From contig NZ_JABJVY010000028.1 in the NCBI RefSeq assembly GCF_040750475.1, positions 14,115 through 78,114 of the forward strand: a stretch of 64,000 nucleotides of DNA, read 5' to 3'. The notes under the pieces are model-generated. The model was not told where the DNA came from, made no database searches, and worked only from the letters and a program-made list of their open reading frames with translations. Shown piece after piece: positions 16,406 through 24,444 of this stretch; the first letter of the stretch is position 1; each line of letters opens with the position of its first letter. The position numbers were made by a program, and so were the translations under genes. Source of the DNA: Amorphus sp040750475 (GTDB taxonomy: Bacteria; Pseudomonadota; Alphaproteobacteria; Rhizobiales; Amorphaceae).

Positions 16406-17035
16406 ATGCAGGACGTGACGGTGGTCGATCATCCGTTGGTGCGGCACAAGTTGACGCTCATCCGCTGCAAGGAGACCTCGACCGCCGGCTTTCGGCGCCT
16501 CGTGCGCGAGGTGGCGATGCTGCTCTGCTACGAGGTGACCCGCGATCTTCCGCTGGAAGATATCGAGATCGAGACCCCGATCGCGCCTATGCGCTCGCCG
16601 GTGCTTGCCGGCAAAAAGCTGGTGTTCGCCTCCATTCTCCGCGCCGGCACCGGGCTTCTGGACGGCATGCTCGACATGGTGCCGTCCGCCCGTGTCGCCC
16701 ATATCGGCCTCTACCGCGATCCCGATACGCTGCAGGCGGTCGAATATTACTTCAAGGCGCCGGAAGGGCTGGATGAGCGGCTGACCATCGTGGTCGACCC
16801 GATGCTGGCGACCGGCCATTCGGCGATCGCGGCGATCGACCGGCTGAAGGAGCGCGGGGCGGGCGAGATCCGCTTCGTCTGCCTCCTCGCATCGCCGGAA
16901 GGGGTCTCCAATCTCCGCAGCCACCATCCCGACGTGCCGATCCTGACGGCGGCGATCGACGAGCGGCTGAACGAGCACGCCTATATCGTGCCCGGTCTGG
17001 GCGATGCCGGCGACCGGCTGTTTGGCACGAAGTGA
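16406..17035 (+). CDS. upp: Uracil phosphoribosyltransferase
   Basis: A 209-residue cytoplasmic enzyme converting uracil and PRPP to UMP. The substrate-binding stretch VFASILRAGTGLLDGML (about residues 72-88), the PRPP loop VVDPMLATGHSA (about 128-139) and the C-terminal YIVPGLGDAGDRLFGT, which closes over uracil, are all typical, as is the length. The ATG follows AAAAGGGAGC. Lying 115 bp after urc4, it equals URC6 of the yeast pathway, where UMP formation is the first step of uracil breakdown; it will also serve salvage. Identification is certain. Confidence 0.96.
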   Translation: MQDVTVVDHPLVRHKLTLIRCKETSTAGFRRLVREVAMLLCYEVTRDLPLEDIEIETPIAPMRSPVLAGKKLVFASILRAGTGLLDGMLDMVPSARVAHIGLYRDPDTLQAVEYYFKAPEGLDERLTIVVDPMLATGHSAIAAIDRLKERGAGEIRFVCLLASPEGVSNLRSHHPDVPILTAAIDERLNEHAYIVPGLGDAGDRLFGTK

Positions 17036-17164
17036 ACGCGCGGCGCGGTTGACGCGTTGTGGCACGACATCCCCGCTTCGGCGCAAACGGCGTTTCCAAG
17101 CCGGTTCGCCTGCGCTACGAGAACGTTCGTCAACGAAGACGGACCCGACCCAAGGATCTGCCCC

Positions 17165-18664
17165 ATGTTTCCCAAGCCGAAAGCGAAGCTGACGCCGAAC
17201 ACCTACGCCTACGAGTCCGAGCCGATGGTGAAGGCGACGGGCTTTCGCGAGTACGACGCCCGCTGGATCTTCGGTCAGGAGATCAACATGATGGGCATCC
17301 AGGCCCTCGGCATGGGGCTGGGCACGCTTCTGAAGGAGATGGGCAAGCCTCAGGAGATCGTGACCGGCCACGATTTCCGCTCCTATTCGTCGTCGATCAA
17401 GATGGCGCTGGTTTCCGGCCTGATGGCGGCGGGGTGCAAGGTGCACGATATTGGTCTGGCGCTGACGCCGATGGCCTATTTCGCGCAGTTCGAGCTCGAC
17501 GTGCCGGCGGTGGCTATGGTCACCGCCTCGCATAACGAGAACGGTTGGACCGGCGTGAAGATGGGTGCCGACCGTCCGCGCACCTTCGGCCCCGACGAGA
17601 TGGGACGGCTGAAAGAGATCGTGTTGGAGGCCGCTTTCGACCTGTCCGGCGGCGGCTCCTACGTGTTCGTGGAGAATTTCCCCCAACGCTACATGGACGA
17701 CCTGGTCAAGAACCGCGGTATCAAGCGGCCTCTAAAGGTAGTTGCGGCCTGCGGCAATGGCACCGCCGGGGCGTTCGCTCCGCAAGTGCTGGAGCGCCTG
17801 GGTGTCGAGGTGGTGCCGCTCGACACCGAGCTCGACCATTCCTTCCCGAAATACAATCCGAACCCGGAAGACCTGGAGATGCTCCACGCCATCCGCGACG
17901 CGGTTCTGGAGCATGGCGCGGACGTCGGGTTCGGCTTCGACGGCGACGGCGACCGCTGCGGCGTGATCGACGAGAAGGGCCAGGAGATCTACGCCGACGT
18001 GATCGGCGTCATGCTCGCCCGCGACCTTTCCAAGCTGCATCCGAACGCCACCTTCGTCGCCGACGTGAAGTCCACCGGGCTCTATCAGACCGATCCGGTG
18101 CTAAAGGAAAACAACGCCCACATCGACTACTGGAAGACCGGCCATTCCCACATCAAGCGTCGGGTGACGGAGTTGAACGCGGTGGCGGGCTTTGAGAAGT
18201 CTGGCCACTTTTTCTTCAATCCGCCGGTGGGACGCGGCTACGACGACGGGCTAGTCTCCGCGATCGCGATCATGGAGATGCTCGACCGCAATCCGGAAAA
18301 ATCCATGTCGGACCTGCGCGGCGAACTGCAGAAGACCTGGCAGACCCCGACCATGTCGCCTCACTGCGACGACGAGAAGAAATACGGCGTCGTCGATAAG
18401 GTGGTGAAGCGCTTCCAGGACATGCAGGCCAACGGCGAGCCGGTTGCCGGCCATAAGATCGACGAGCTCGTCACCGTAAACGGCGTGCGCGTGACGGCCG
18501 ACGACGGCACCTGGGGCCTGGTGCGCGCCTCCTCCAACAAGCCGGAGCTGGTGGTCGTGATCGAGAGCCCGGTGTCGGAAGAGCGCATGCGCGAGATGTT
18601 CAAGGCCGTCGACGGCGTGCTCCGGGAAAACCCGGAAGTCGGCGCCTACAACCAGAGCATCTAG
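17165..18664 (+). CDS. Phosphomannomutase/phosphoglucomutase
   Basis: A 499-residue alpha-D-phosphohexomutase. The phosphoserine loop is TASHNENGWTG (Ser122), the magnesium loop GFDGDGDRCG lies near residue 260, and the phosphate-binding C-terminal domain reads VRASSNKPELVV. The enzyme interconverts hexose 1- and 6-phosphates, supplying sugar nucleotides for envelope polysaccharide. The start at ATG 17165 is preferred: the frame is open upstream but without family sequence. It stands alone between upp and a repeat cluster. Whether mannose or glucose phosphate is the main substrate cannot be decided from sequence. Confidence 0.9.
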   Translation: MFPKPKAKLTPNTYAYESEPMVKATGFREYDARWIFGQEINMMGIQALGMGLGTLLKEMGKPQEIVTGHDFRSYSSSIKMALVSGLMAAGCKVHDIGLALTPMAYFAQFELDVPAVAMVTASHNENGWTGVKMGADRPRTFGPDEMGRLKEIVLEAAFDLSGGGSYVFVENFPQRYMDDLVKNRGIKRPLKVVAACGNGTAGAFAPQVLERLGVEVVPLDTELDHSFPKYNPNPEDLEMLHAIRDAVLEHGADVGFGFDGDGDRCGVIDEKGQEIYADVIGVMLARDLSKLHPNATFVADVKSTGLYQTDPVLKENNAHIDYWKTGHSHIKRRVTELNAVAGFEKSGHFFFNPPVGRGYDDGLVSAIAIMEMLDRNPEKSMSDLRGELQKTWQTPTMSPHCDDEKKYGVVDKVVKRFQDMQANGEPVAGHKIDELVTVNGVRVTADDGTWGLVRASSNKPELVVVIESPVSEERMREMFKAVDGVLRENPEVGAYNQSI

Positions 18665-18670
18665 TTTTAT

Positions 18671-18717
18671 CGCTCGCGCGAGCTCGCTCCGCTCGCCGCT
18701 GCGCGGTCGCGCGCTGG
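18671..18717. repeat. Copy of a dispersed GC-rich repeat
   Basis: GCTCGCGCGAGCTCGCTCCGC and GCTGCGCGGTCGCGCGCTGG resemble the repeat blocks near 39500 and 63700-64000. It directly follows the phosphohexomutase stop and adjoins the palindromic element at 18730-18817. Confidence 0.5.
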
Positions 18718-18729
18718 TGGGGCCCCGAT

Positions 18730-18817
18730 CTCCGCTCATTCCCGCGCAAGCGGGAATCCATAGGGCGGTGCTTGGGGGCTCGGAATTCCGAGCCCATTTG
18801 GCGCGAGAGTGAGCGGA
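18730..18817. repeat. REP-like palindromic element, class 1
   Basis: The unit CTCCGCTCATTCCCGCGCAA plus GCGGGAATCCATAG (18730-18763) is the same as units at 24202 and 40630. It is followed by a perfect 20-bp palindrome (18776-18795, centred on GGAATTCC), and the stretch ends with TGAGCGGAG, the remnant of an inverted second unit. Confidence 0.7.
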
Positions 18818-18860
18818 GATTGATGTCTTGCCGCGCGAACGCGCGGATAGGGTTTAGAAC

Positions 18861-19892
18861 ATGAAAACCGTCTATTCGCCGGCCCATGCCGCCCATGCGC
18901 CCCGCCATGAGATCTCCGATGGCACGCTGAAGCCCGCCGTCGAGACCCCGCAGCGCGCGGAGATCGTGCTGTCGGCGGTGCAGGCAGCCGGGCTCGGCCC
19001 GATCGTGGCACCGGATCCGATCGAGCGGGCCTTCCTGGAGACGGTGCACGACCCGGCCTATGTCGCCTTTCTGGAGACGATGTGGGCGCAGCACCGGGCA
19101 CTTGGCCGCGCCGAGGAAGAGGCGTTCCCGTTCGTCTGGCCGACGCCGGGGCTGAGGTCGGACCGGGCGCCGATCCATCTGGACGGACGGCTCGGATTCT
19201 ATTCCTTCGATGCCGGCACGCCGCTGACGGCGGGGACGTTCGACGCAGCGTTGTCGAGCGCCTCGACTGCGGTGTCGGGAGCCGCGCTTCTGTCGGCCGG
19301 CGAGCGGGCGGCCTTCGCGCTCTGCCGTCCGCCCGGCCACCACGCCATGCGGGCGCGCTATGGCGGCTACTGCTTCTTCAACAACGCCGCGCTCGCCGCG
19401 GAACGATTGGTCGCCGACGGGCGCCGGGTGGCGATCCTCGACCTCGACTATCACCACGGCAACGGTACCCAGGAAATCTTCTGGGAGCGCGGCGACGTGC
19501 TGTTCGTCTCCATCCATGCCGATCCAGCGGAGGAGTATCCTTATTTCCTCGGCCACGCCGACGAAATCGGCGCCGGCCACGGAGAGGGCGCGACCTTCAA
19601 CCTTCCGCTCGCCGTTGGAGCCGACTGGGAGACCTGGTCGCACGCTTTGGAACTTGCGCTCGCGACCATCGAGCGCGCCGGTCCGGATGCGCTGGTCGTC
19701 TCGCTCGGGCTTGATCCGTTCGAAGGCGATCCGATTTCGCGCTTTAAGCTGAAGACCTACGATTTTTCCCGCCTTGGCACCCGGTTGTCCAAGCTCGGCC
19801 TTCCGGTCCTGTTCGTGCTGGAGGGCGGCTATGCGGTGGATGCGTTGGGGGAGAACTGCGCGGCCGTGTTGACCGGGTTCGAGGCCGGCTGA
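18861..19892 (+). CDS. Histone-deacetylase-family protein, acetylpolyamine amidohydrolase type
   Basis: A 343-residue zinc hydrolase of the arginase/deacetylase fold. Motifs in order: RPPGHHA (the tandem catalytic histidines), GYCFFNNAA, DLDYHHGNGTQ (zinc ligands Asp and His), SIHADPAEEYPY, and SLGLDPFEGDP with the third zinc-ligand Asp, then LEGGY. This set, with the Tyr- and Glu-rich loops, fits bacterial acetylpolyamine amidohydrolases better than acetoin-utilisation AcuC. The reaction would be removal of acetyl groups from acetylated polyamines or similar amines in the cytoplasm. The gene is solitary, downstream of a repeat and upstream of a convergent MaoC gene. Substrate is uncertain. 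Confidence 0.85.
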   Translation: MKTVYSPAHAAHAPRHEISDGTLKPAVETPQRAEIVLSAVQAAGLGPIVAPDPIERAFLETVHDPAYVAFLETMWAQHRALGRAEEEAFPFVWPTPGLRSDRAPIHLDGRLGFYSFDAGTPLTAGTFDAALSSASTAVSGAALLSAGERAAFALCRPPGHHAMRARYGGYCFFNNAALAAERLVADGRRVAILDLDYHHGNGTQEIFWERGDVLFVSIHADPAEEYPYFLGHADEIGAGHGEGATFNLPLAVGADWETWSHALELALATIERAGPDALVVSLGLDPFEGDPISRFKLKTYDFSRLGTRLSKLGLPVLFVLEGGYAVDALGENCAAVLTGFEAG

Positions 19893-20004
19893 GCCTACTG
19901 TCCCGTTCAAGTCGACGCGATTTGAACGGAAAGGGCGTGCTCAGGCGATTGAACCCGGAGCCATTTCTTGTCGGCCGGATATTTAAATCTGAGCGGTGGG
20001 GGCT

Positions 20005-20502
20005 CTAAGGCCGGCTTGCGATCAAATAGCGGTAGGCATAGTCCGCGACGATCGTGCCCTCCTGGTTGCGCACCCGGCAATTGAGACGCGCAAAGCCCCG
20101 GTCGGGTTTGGAGGCGGAGCGCTTCAGGTCGCTCCACCAGGCTTCGACGGTCAGTGTGTCGCCGGTTTTCACAGGGTTCGTGAAGGCGACGGAATCGATC
20201 CCGAGGCCCGACAGCACCACGAGCCCATTTTGCCCCTCCACCACGAGTTTGGTGCAGGCGGCGAGGGTGTGGATGCCCGATGCCACCAGCTCGCCGAACA
20301 TGGATGTCTTGGCGGCGTCGGGATCGATATGGAACGGCTGGGGATCGAAGCTGCGGCCGAAGGCGATGATGTCGTCTTCGGTAAACGTCACCTTCAACGC
20401 CGGAAGTCGCGCGCCTTCGACAAGGTCCTCGAAATAGAGCGGAGCTGCGGCCGGATCGCCGCGGTCCTGTCCCGCCGATTTGAACGCGTCCGCTCTCGCC
20501 AT
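20005..20502 (-). CDS. MaoC-family dehydratase
   Basis: A 165-residue single-hotdog protein of the MaoC/R-hydratase group. The family core is FGRSFDPQPFHIDPDAA (about residues 48-64), with the Asp and His of the hydratase motif, followed by FGELVASGIHTLAACTKL. Members hydrate trans-2-enoyl-CoA or act on related CoA esters. It is a solitary gene convergent with the deacetylase gene; the downstream (left) neighbour is on the opposite strand, so no pathway is suggested. A fold call is safe, the substrate is open. Confidence 0.85.
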   Translation of the reverse strand: MARADAFKSAGQDRGDPAAAPLYFEDLVEGARLPALKVTFTEDDIIAFGRSFDPQPFHIDPDAAKTSMFGELVASGIHTLAACTKLVVEGQNGLVVLSGLGIDSVAFTNPVKTGDTLTVEAWWSDLKRSASKPDRGFARLNCRVRNQEGTIVADYAYRYLIASRP

Positions 20503-20625
20503 CTGCTTCTCCCAACCCCAATCCCGTCCGTACGCTCTTCAACGAAAGGGCGGTTCGTCAAGGCTTTTGAGCAAATCGGACGAGAGCGAGCACCGGTTTT
20601 TCTGGGGACGGATCTGTGTCGGATA

Positions 20626-20657
20626 CCCTCGTTTCGCGAACTCCCGCGAAACGAGGG
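20626..20657. repeat. Perfect 13-bp inverted repeat
   Basis: CCCTCGTTTCGCG and CGCGAAACGAGGG face each other across a 6-base loop. It lies between the MaoC gene and the terminator of the small gene at 20740-20868. No T-run follows on either side, so it is more likely a REP-type palindrome than a terminator. Confidence 0.5.
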
Positions 20658-20694
20658 CGCCGGATCTTCGGCGAGGCGGAGGGTGCCGCGATAC

Positions 20695-20722
20695 AAAAAA
20701 GCGCGGGCCGTTGGGCCCGCGC
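20695..20722 (-). terminator. Strong Rho-independent terminator on the reverse strand
   Basis: On the reverse strand GCGCGGGCC and GGCCCGCGC form a perfect 9-bp stem around CAAC and are followed by six T. It ends the transcript carrying the 42-codon gene, 18 bp after its stop codon. Confidence 0.8.
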
Positions 20723-20739
20723 TTCGTTTTCGTGCTCGG

Positions 20740-20868
20740 TTAGGATCGTGCCATCAGCCACTGCCACGCCAAACGGGACGTATGGCCAAGGCGAGACTTA
20801 GGCTGCCGAACCTCTTCGGAACGAGGGCGGCAATACAGGGCACGACCCAGGACGAGTTCATTAAGCAT
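20740..20868 (-). CDS. Small uncharacterised basic protein, 42 residues
   Basis: A 42-codon frame with an excellent ribosome-binding site (AAAGGAGG, 5 nt before ATG), a plausible promoter upstream (20911-20939) and a strong terminator after it (20695-20722). This is a full transcription unit, so the frame is very likely real although short. The product starts MLNELVLGRALYCRPRS and ends AWQWLMARS; it has seven Arg, one Lys, one Cys and two Trp, is not a clear membrane protein and has no signal peptide. I do not recognise a family. It could be a leader peptide or a small regulatory or toxin-like protein; none of these is shown. Confidence 0.65.
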   Translation of the reverse strand: MLNELVLGRALYCRPRSEEVRQPKSRLGHTSRLAWQWLMARS

Positions 20869-20910
20869 GGCAGCCTCCTTTCGAGGTTCTCGTATCTCTG
20901 TCGTGAGCTG

Positions 20911-20939
20911 AATATGCACATGGTGCGCTCATATTGCAA
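20911..20939 (-). promoter_or_regulatory. Likely promoter of the 42-codon gene
   Basis: On the reverse strand TTGCAA (20934-20939) is separated by 17 bp from CATATT (20911-20916), giving a leader of about 35 bases before the AAAGGAGG of the small gene. One of the three direct repeats overlaps this promoter. Confidence 0.5.
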
Positions 20940-20984
20940 GAGAAAAAGTGCAATGGGTGCGCATAATCTCGATGCGATGGTGCG
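20915..20984. repeat. Three direct repeats upstream of the 42-codon gene
   Basis: TGCACATGGTGCG (20915-20927), TGCAATGGGTGCG (20949-20961) and TGCGATGGTGCG (20973-20984) share the pattern TGC-ATGG-TGCG, in the same orientation, spaced 34 and 24 bp. The first overlaps the promoter spacer. They look like binding sites for a regulator. Confidence 0.5.
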
Positions 20985-21363
20985 ATGAACAGCACTATGT
21001 GCGTTCGCTTTCGCCGACCTGTGTTTCGGGATTTTGGTCTAATTTATTGTTATTAAACGATAATTTTCGATAGAAACACTCCTGATGAGCCGGCGCGGTG
21101 TCGCCACAGACGCCGGATCGGCGCCTATGCGCACGCCGTGCGCATCTCCTGCCCGGCTCGAAAGCGGCGCAATTGGCGTCATTTCGCTCAGAAGAAATTA
21201 ACCCTGCCCTTCGATTCGCCCCCGCCAGCAGGTCGCGACCGGCTGCAATTAACGCTTGGGCAAGGGGCCGCTCGCCATGGTCCCGTCCATGAGGCCGTCG
21301 TCACGAGTGAGCCAAAAGAAGATCGGCGTGACGCGAAGCAAACGGACAAGCGGGAGGTGGGTC
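20985..21363. other. Gene-free stretch, no product recognised
   Basis: Contains an AT-rich section around 21030-21090 (including TTTATTGTTATTAAACGATAATTTTCGATAG), likely promoter sequence for the downstream small gene. Otherwise I see no coding or RNA feature. Confidence 0.4.
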
Positions 21364-21528
21364 ATGCGGACCCGCGTCAAACAAATGGATCGGATCGAAC
21401 GCGACGGACAGGCTGGCGAACTGGGGCTGGTGGCAGCATTGCTGGCGTCGGCCATCGCCGTGGCCCTGGTCGCCGTGGGCGGTCCGATCGTCAATCTCGT
21501 GGGCTGGATTTTCGGCTTTGGTATCTGA
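21364..21528 (+). CDS. Small single-span membrane protein resembling Flp/Fap pilin
   Basis: A 54-residue frame starting at ATG 21364 behind GGGAGGTGG. After a charged N-terminus, the stretch DGQAGELGLVAALLASAIAV lines up with the processing and hydrophobic region of Flp pilins (Gly, two or three residues, Glu, then GLIAALIAVAI-type core). The C-terminus is short and hydrophobic (NLVGWIFGFGI). Flp pilins are cleaved by a TadV/CpaA-like prepilin peptidase and assembled by tad/cpa genes; none of those is in the window, so this would be an orphan. Alternatively it is simply a small membrane protein. Confidence 0.45.
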   Translation: MRTRVKQMDRIERDGQAGELGLVAALLASAIAVALVAVGGPIVNLVGWIFGFGI

Positions 21529-21769
21529 CGCAGGTTCGGAAGGGCGGGAAACCGGCTTTCTCGAAACTGCAGACAGGTAACGATCCGAAGCGCGACCGCG
21601 ATTTAAAAATTCGGGGCGCTCCGGACGAGCCGACCCACAGGCACGGATGACGGGGCGGCGCTTCCGCGTCTTCCTGTCCGCCGTCAACCTGTTAAAAGAC
21701 AAGGGTGCGTCGAGCTCCGATTGCGGATGTTCGGCGCACCCTTTTTGTTGATGACAGGGAGTAGAGACC

Positions 21770-23146
21770 TTGGACGCTTGCCTCGTCGACGCCGCGGCCG
21801 AACCTGGTGCCGTTCCCGTCTATGCCGCCACCACCGCGACGGTGGAGGAGACGATCGCGAGCCTGCCGCAGCCGATGTCCCAGTGGGCGCAGGCCAACGG
21901 GTTCGAGGGCAAGGCCGGCAGCGTTCTGGCCTGTCCGGACGCAAGCGGGCAGATCGTGGTGGCGCTGCTCGGTCTGGGCGCCCCCGGTTCTGAGGATCCG
22001 TTCGCGGCCGGCGCGCTCCACAAGCTGCCGCGCGGGACCTACAAGCTCCATCAGGGCTTCGACGATCTGGCGATGAGCGTGCTCGCCTTCGCCCTGTCCG
22101 GATACCGCTTCGAGCGCTACCGCTCCGAAAAGCCGGCAGCCGTCCAGCTCGTCATGCCGAGCGACATCGCTCGCCCGGACCTGGCGCGTGAGATCGAGGC
22201 GGTCCGGTTGGTGCGCGATCTCGTCAATACGCCGGCGAACGATCTCGGGCCCGCCGAGATCGCCGATGCCGCCCAGCGCCTGGCGGAGCGCTATGATGCG
22301 TCCGTGTCGGTGGTCGAGGGGCAGGCCTTGGAAGAGGGCTTTCCGATGGTGCATGCCGTCGGCAAGGCGAGCCCGCGCGCTCCGCTTCTGATCGATCTGC
22401 AATGGGGCGCGCCGGACGCGCCCAAGGTGACGCTGGTGGGCAAGGGTGTGGTGTTCGACACGGGCGGTCTCGACATCAAGCCGCCGAGCTCCATGCTCCT
22501 TATGAAGAAGGATATGGGTGGCGCGGCCCACGCGCTCGGTCTGGCCCAGCTCATCATGGACGCCAAGCTGCCGGTGCGGCTGCGCGTGCTCATCCCGTCG
22601 GCGGAGAACGCCATTTCCGGCGCGGCTTTCCGGCCGGGCGACGTGCTGCAGAGCCGTAAGGGGCTGACGGTGGAAATCGGCAACACCGATGCCGAGGGCC
22701 GGCTGATCCTGGCCGATGCGCTGGCGCTCGCCGACGAGGAGGCGCCGGAACTTCTGATCGATTTCGCCACCTTGACCGGTGCGGCCCGGGTCGGGCTGGG
22801 ACCGGAGTTGCCGGCGCTGTTCACGGGTGACGATGCGCTTGCCGCCGACATCGCCGCCCATGCGGAGAAGATGCACGATCCCCTGTGGCGGCTGCCGCTT
22901 TGGCCGGGCTACAAATCCTGGCTGCGCTCGGACATCGCCGACGTGAACCATATCTCCTCGCAGCCGCTCGCCGGTGCGATCACGGCGGCCTTGTTCCTGC
23001 AGCGTTTCGTGGAGAAGGCGGCCGCCTGGGTCCATCTCGACGTCTACGCCTGGTCGTCGAGCGACCGGCCGGGTCATCCGAAAGGCGGCGACGCGCAGAC
23101 GATACGGGCGCTCTACGCGCTCTTGAAGGCGCGCTACACGTCATGA
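21770..23146 (+). CDS. M17 leucyl aminopeptidase family protein
   Basis: A 458-residue cytoplasmic dimetal aminopeptidase. The catalytic domain has GKGVVFDTGGLDIKPPSSM (metal-ligand Lys and Asp), MKKDMGGAA and the signature NTDAEGRLILADAL, all intact, after an N-terminal Rossmann-like regulatory domain (residues 1-150). The start is TTG at 21770, preceded by AGGGAG with 8-nt spacing; no in-frame ATG is better placed. It removes N-terminal residues from peptides. The NlpC/P60 gene overlaps its stop by 4 bp, and this pairing is common in alphaproteobacteria, suggesting a joint role in recycling peptidoglycan peptides. Confidence 0.9.
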   Translation: MDACLVDAAAEPGAVPVYAATTATVEETIASLPQPMSQWAQANGFEGKAGSVLACPDASGQIVVALLGLGAPGSEDPFAAGALHKLPRGTYKLHQGFDDLAMSVLAFALSGYRFERYRSEKPAAVQLVMPSDIARPDLAREIEAVRLVRDLVNTPANDLGPAEIADAAQRLAERYDASVSVVEGQALEEGFPMVHAVGKASPRAPLLIDLQWGAPDAPKVTLVGKGVVFDTGGLDIKPPSSMLLMKKDMGGAAHALGLAQLIMDAKLPVRLRVLIPSAENAISGAAFRPGDVLQSRKGLTVEIGNTDAEGRLILADALALADEEAPELLIDFATLTGAARVGLGPELPALFTGDDALAADIAAHAEKMHDPLWRLPLWPGYKSWLRSDIADVNHISSQPLAGAITAALFLQRFVEKAAAWVHLDVYAWSSSDRPGHPKGGDAQTIRALYALLKARYTS

Positions 23147-24006
23147 GTGACGGGCAAGCGCTCGACCCGCGCCTGAACGCGATCCGGCCGGATCTGGCAG
23201 ACGTACGGCTTGAGGGAACGGTGACGGCGGATCGGTTCGCCGAGGGAGAGCCGCGCCGGGTGCGGGCGGCAATCGGGCCGATGCGTCGGGCGCCACGGCC
23301 CGATGCGCCGCTCGATACCGAGGCGCTTGCCGGCGATCTCGTGCGCGTGTTCGAGGTGTCGCCGGAAGGCTGGGCCTGGGTGCAGCGAGAGGAGGATGGC
23401 TATGTCGGCTATCTCTCTGCGGACGATCTGGGGGCAGCCGATCCGGCCGCGTCGCATCGTGTCTTCGTCGCGGCGACCTTCCTGTTTCCGGGGGCGGACA
23501 TCAAGCTGCCACCGCTCGGCAGCGTGCCGATGGGCGCCTCGCTGGCGGTAACGGGAGAAGAGGAGCGCAACGGTGTTCGTTTCGCCCGCTTGGAGACCGG
23601 CGGGTATGTGGTCGCCAAACACTTGGCGCCGATCTCCGCAAAGGTGTCCGACTGGGTGAGCGTCGCGGAAAGCTTCGTCGGCACCCCCTATCTCTGGGGC
23701 GGTACGACCCGGTTCGGGATCGACTGCTCCGGCCTGGTTCAGATCGCCTGCCGGATGGCCGGGATCGCAGCGCTGCGCGATTCCGACATGCAGGAACAGG
23801 CATTGGGGGAGCAGGTGTCTGAGGGGAAACCGCGCCGGGGCGACCTGCTGTTCTGGCCCGGCCATGTCGGCATCATGCTGGACGCGGACCGTCTGCTCCA
23901 CGCCAACGCCTTTCATATGATGACGGCGATCGAGCCGGTGGCAGAGGCGATCGCGCGGATTGCCGAGGTCGTCGGTCCCGTCCGCACGGTGCGGCGGCTG
24001 GGGTGA
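23143..24006 (+). CDS. NlpC/P60 family cell-wall peptidase with N-terminal SH3-like domains
   Basis: A 287-residue cysteine peptidase. Residues about 60-165 contain bacterial SH3-like segments (WAWVQREEDGYVGYL and RFARLETGGYVVAKHL). The C-terminal NlpC/P60 domain has the nucleophile in FGIDCSGLVQ, the histidine in PGHVGIML and the third polar position in HANAFHM. It cleaves gamma-D-Glu to diamino acid bonds in peptidoglycan stems. No signal peptide is evident, so it probably acts on recycled fragments in the cytoplasm. The start ATG overlaps the aminopeptidase stop (ATGA), implying co-translation. Confidence 0.9.
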   Translation: MSDGQALDPRLNAIRPDLADVRLEGTVTADRFAEGEPRRVRAAIGPMRRAPRPDAPLDTEALAGDLVRVFEVSPEGWAWVQREEDGYVGYLSADDLGAADPAASHRVFVAATFLFPGADIKLPPLGSVPMGASLAVTGEEERNGVRFARLETGGYVVAKHLAPISAKVSDWVSVAESFVGTPYLWGGTTRFGIDCSGLVQIACRMAGIAALRDSDMQEQALGEQVSEGKPRRGDLLFWPGHVGIMLDADRLLHANAFHMMTAIEPVAEAIARIAEVVGPVRTVRRLG

Positions 24007-24201
24007 GACGGCTGAGCCCGTGTCTCCTCAGAAAATCGGACCTGAGGTGAATTCCGCGACCTGGACCGGAGACGGTTACGAGTAGGAGCCGACGGCACGC
24101 CACGCTCAAGTCCGAAGGAACGACGGAGCGAGGGGGGAAGGTTGGGTGACAAGCTTGCCTTTGGCTTCGGGCTTTCTGTGGGTTTCTGAGGAAACCCCAG
24201 A

Positions 24202-24366
24202 CTCCGCTTATTCCCGCGAAAGCGGGAATCCATAGTGAAATGGCGAATAGACTGAGGGAGGTCGGAAAGCGTTCCGCCTGTCTTGGTCGAGTTTTGTGCC
24301 GGTGGTCCGACTATTCGTTCCTCTCCAGCACCCTATGGATTCCCGCTTTCGCGGGAATGAGCGGAG
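24202..24366. repeat. REP-like doublet, class 1, with inverted 34-bp ends
   Basis: CTCCGCTTATTCCCGCGAAA plus GCGGGAATCCATAG (24202-24235) faces its inverted copy (24333-24366) across 97 bp. Each unit is itself a palindrome (ATTCCCGC-GAAA-GCGGGAAT). Identical units occur at 18730 and at 40630/40758. It occupies most of the 438-bp gap between the NlpC gene and ghrA, where I see no other feature. Confidence 0.8.
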
Positions 24367-24444
24367 AAAAACGGGTGGCCAGTCGCTATCAGCCGATTCA
24401 CTGCTGGAAATGTCTGCCCGTCCAGAATCGGTCACGGGCAAATT

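Noticed and set aside
15647..17686. 679-codon reverse-strand open frame across urc4, upp and the hexomutase
   Set aside because: Antisense to three well-identified genes; low-complexity Arg/His/Gly sequence.
20740..20939. Alternative 61-codon reverse frame over the same place as the 42-codon gene
   Set aside because: It is in another frame without a ribosome-binding site, while the 42-codon frame has AAAGGAGG at 5 nt.
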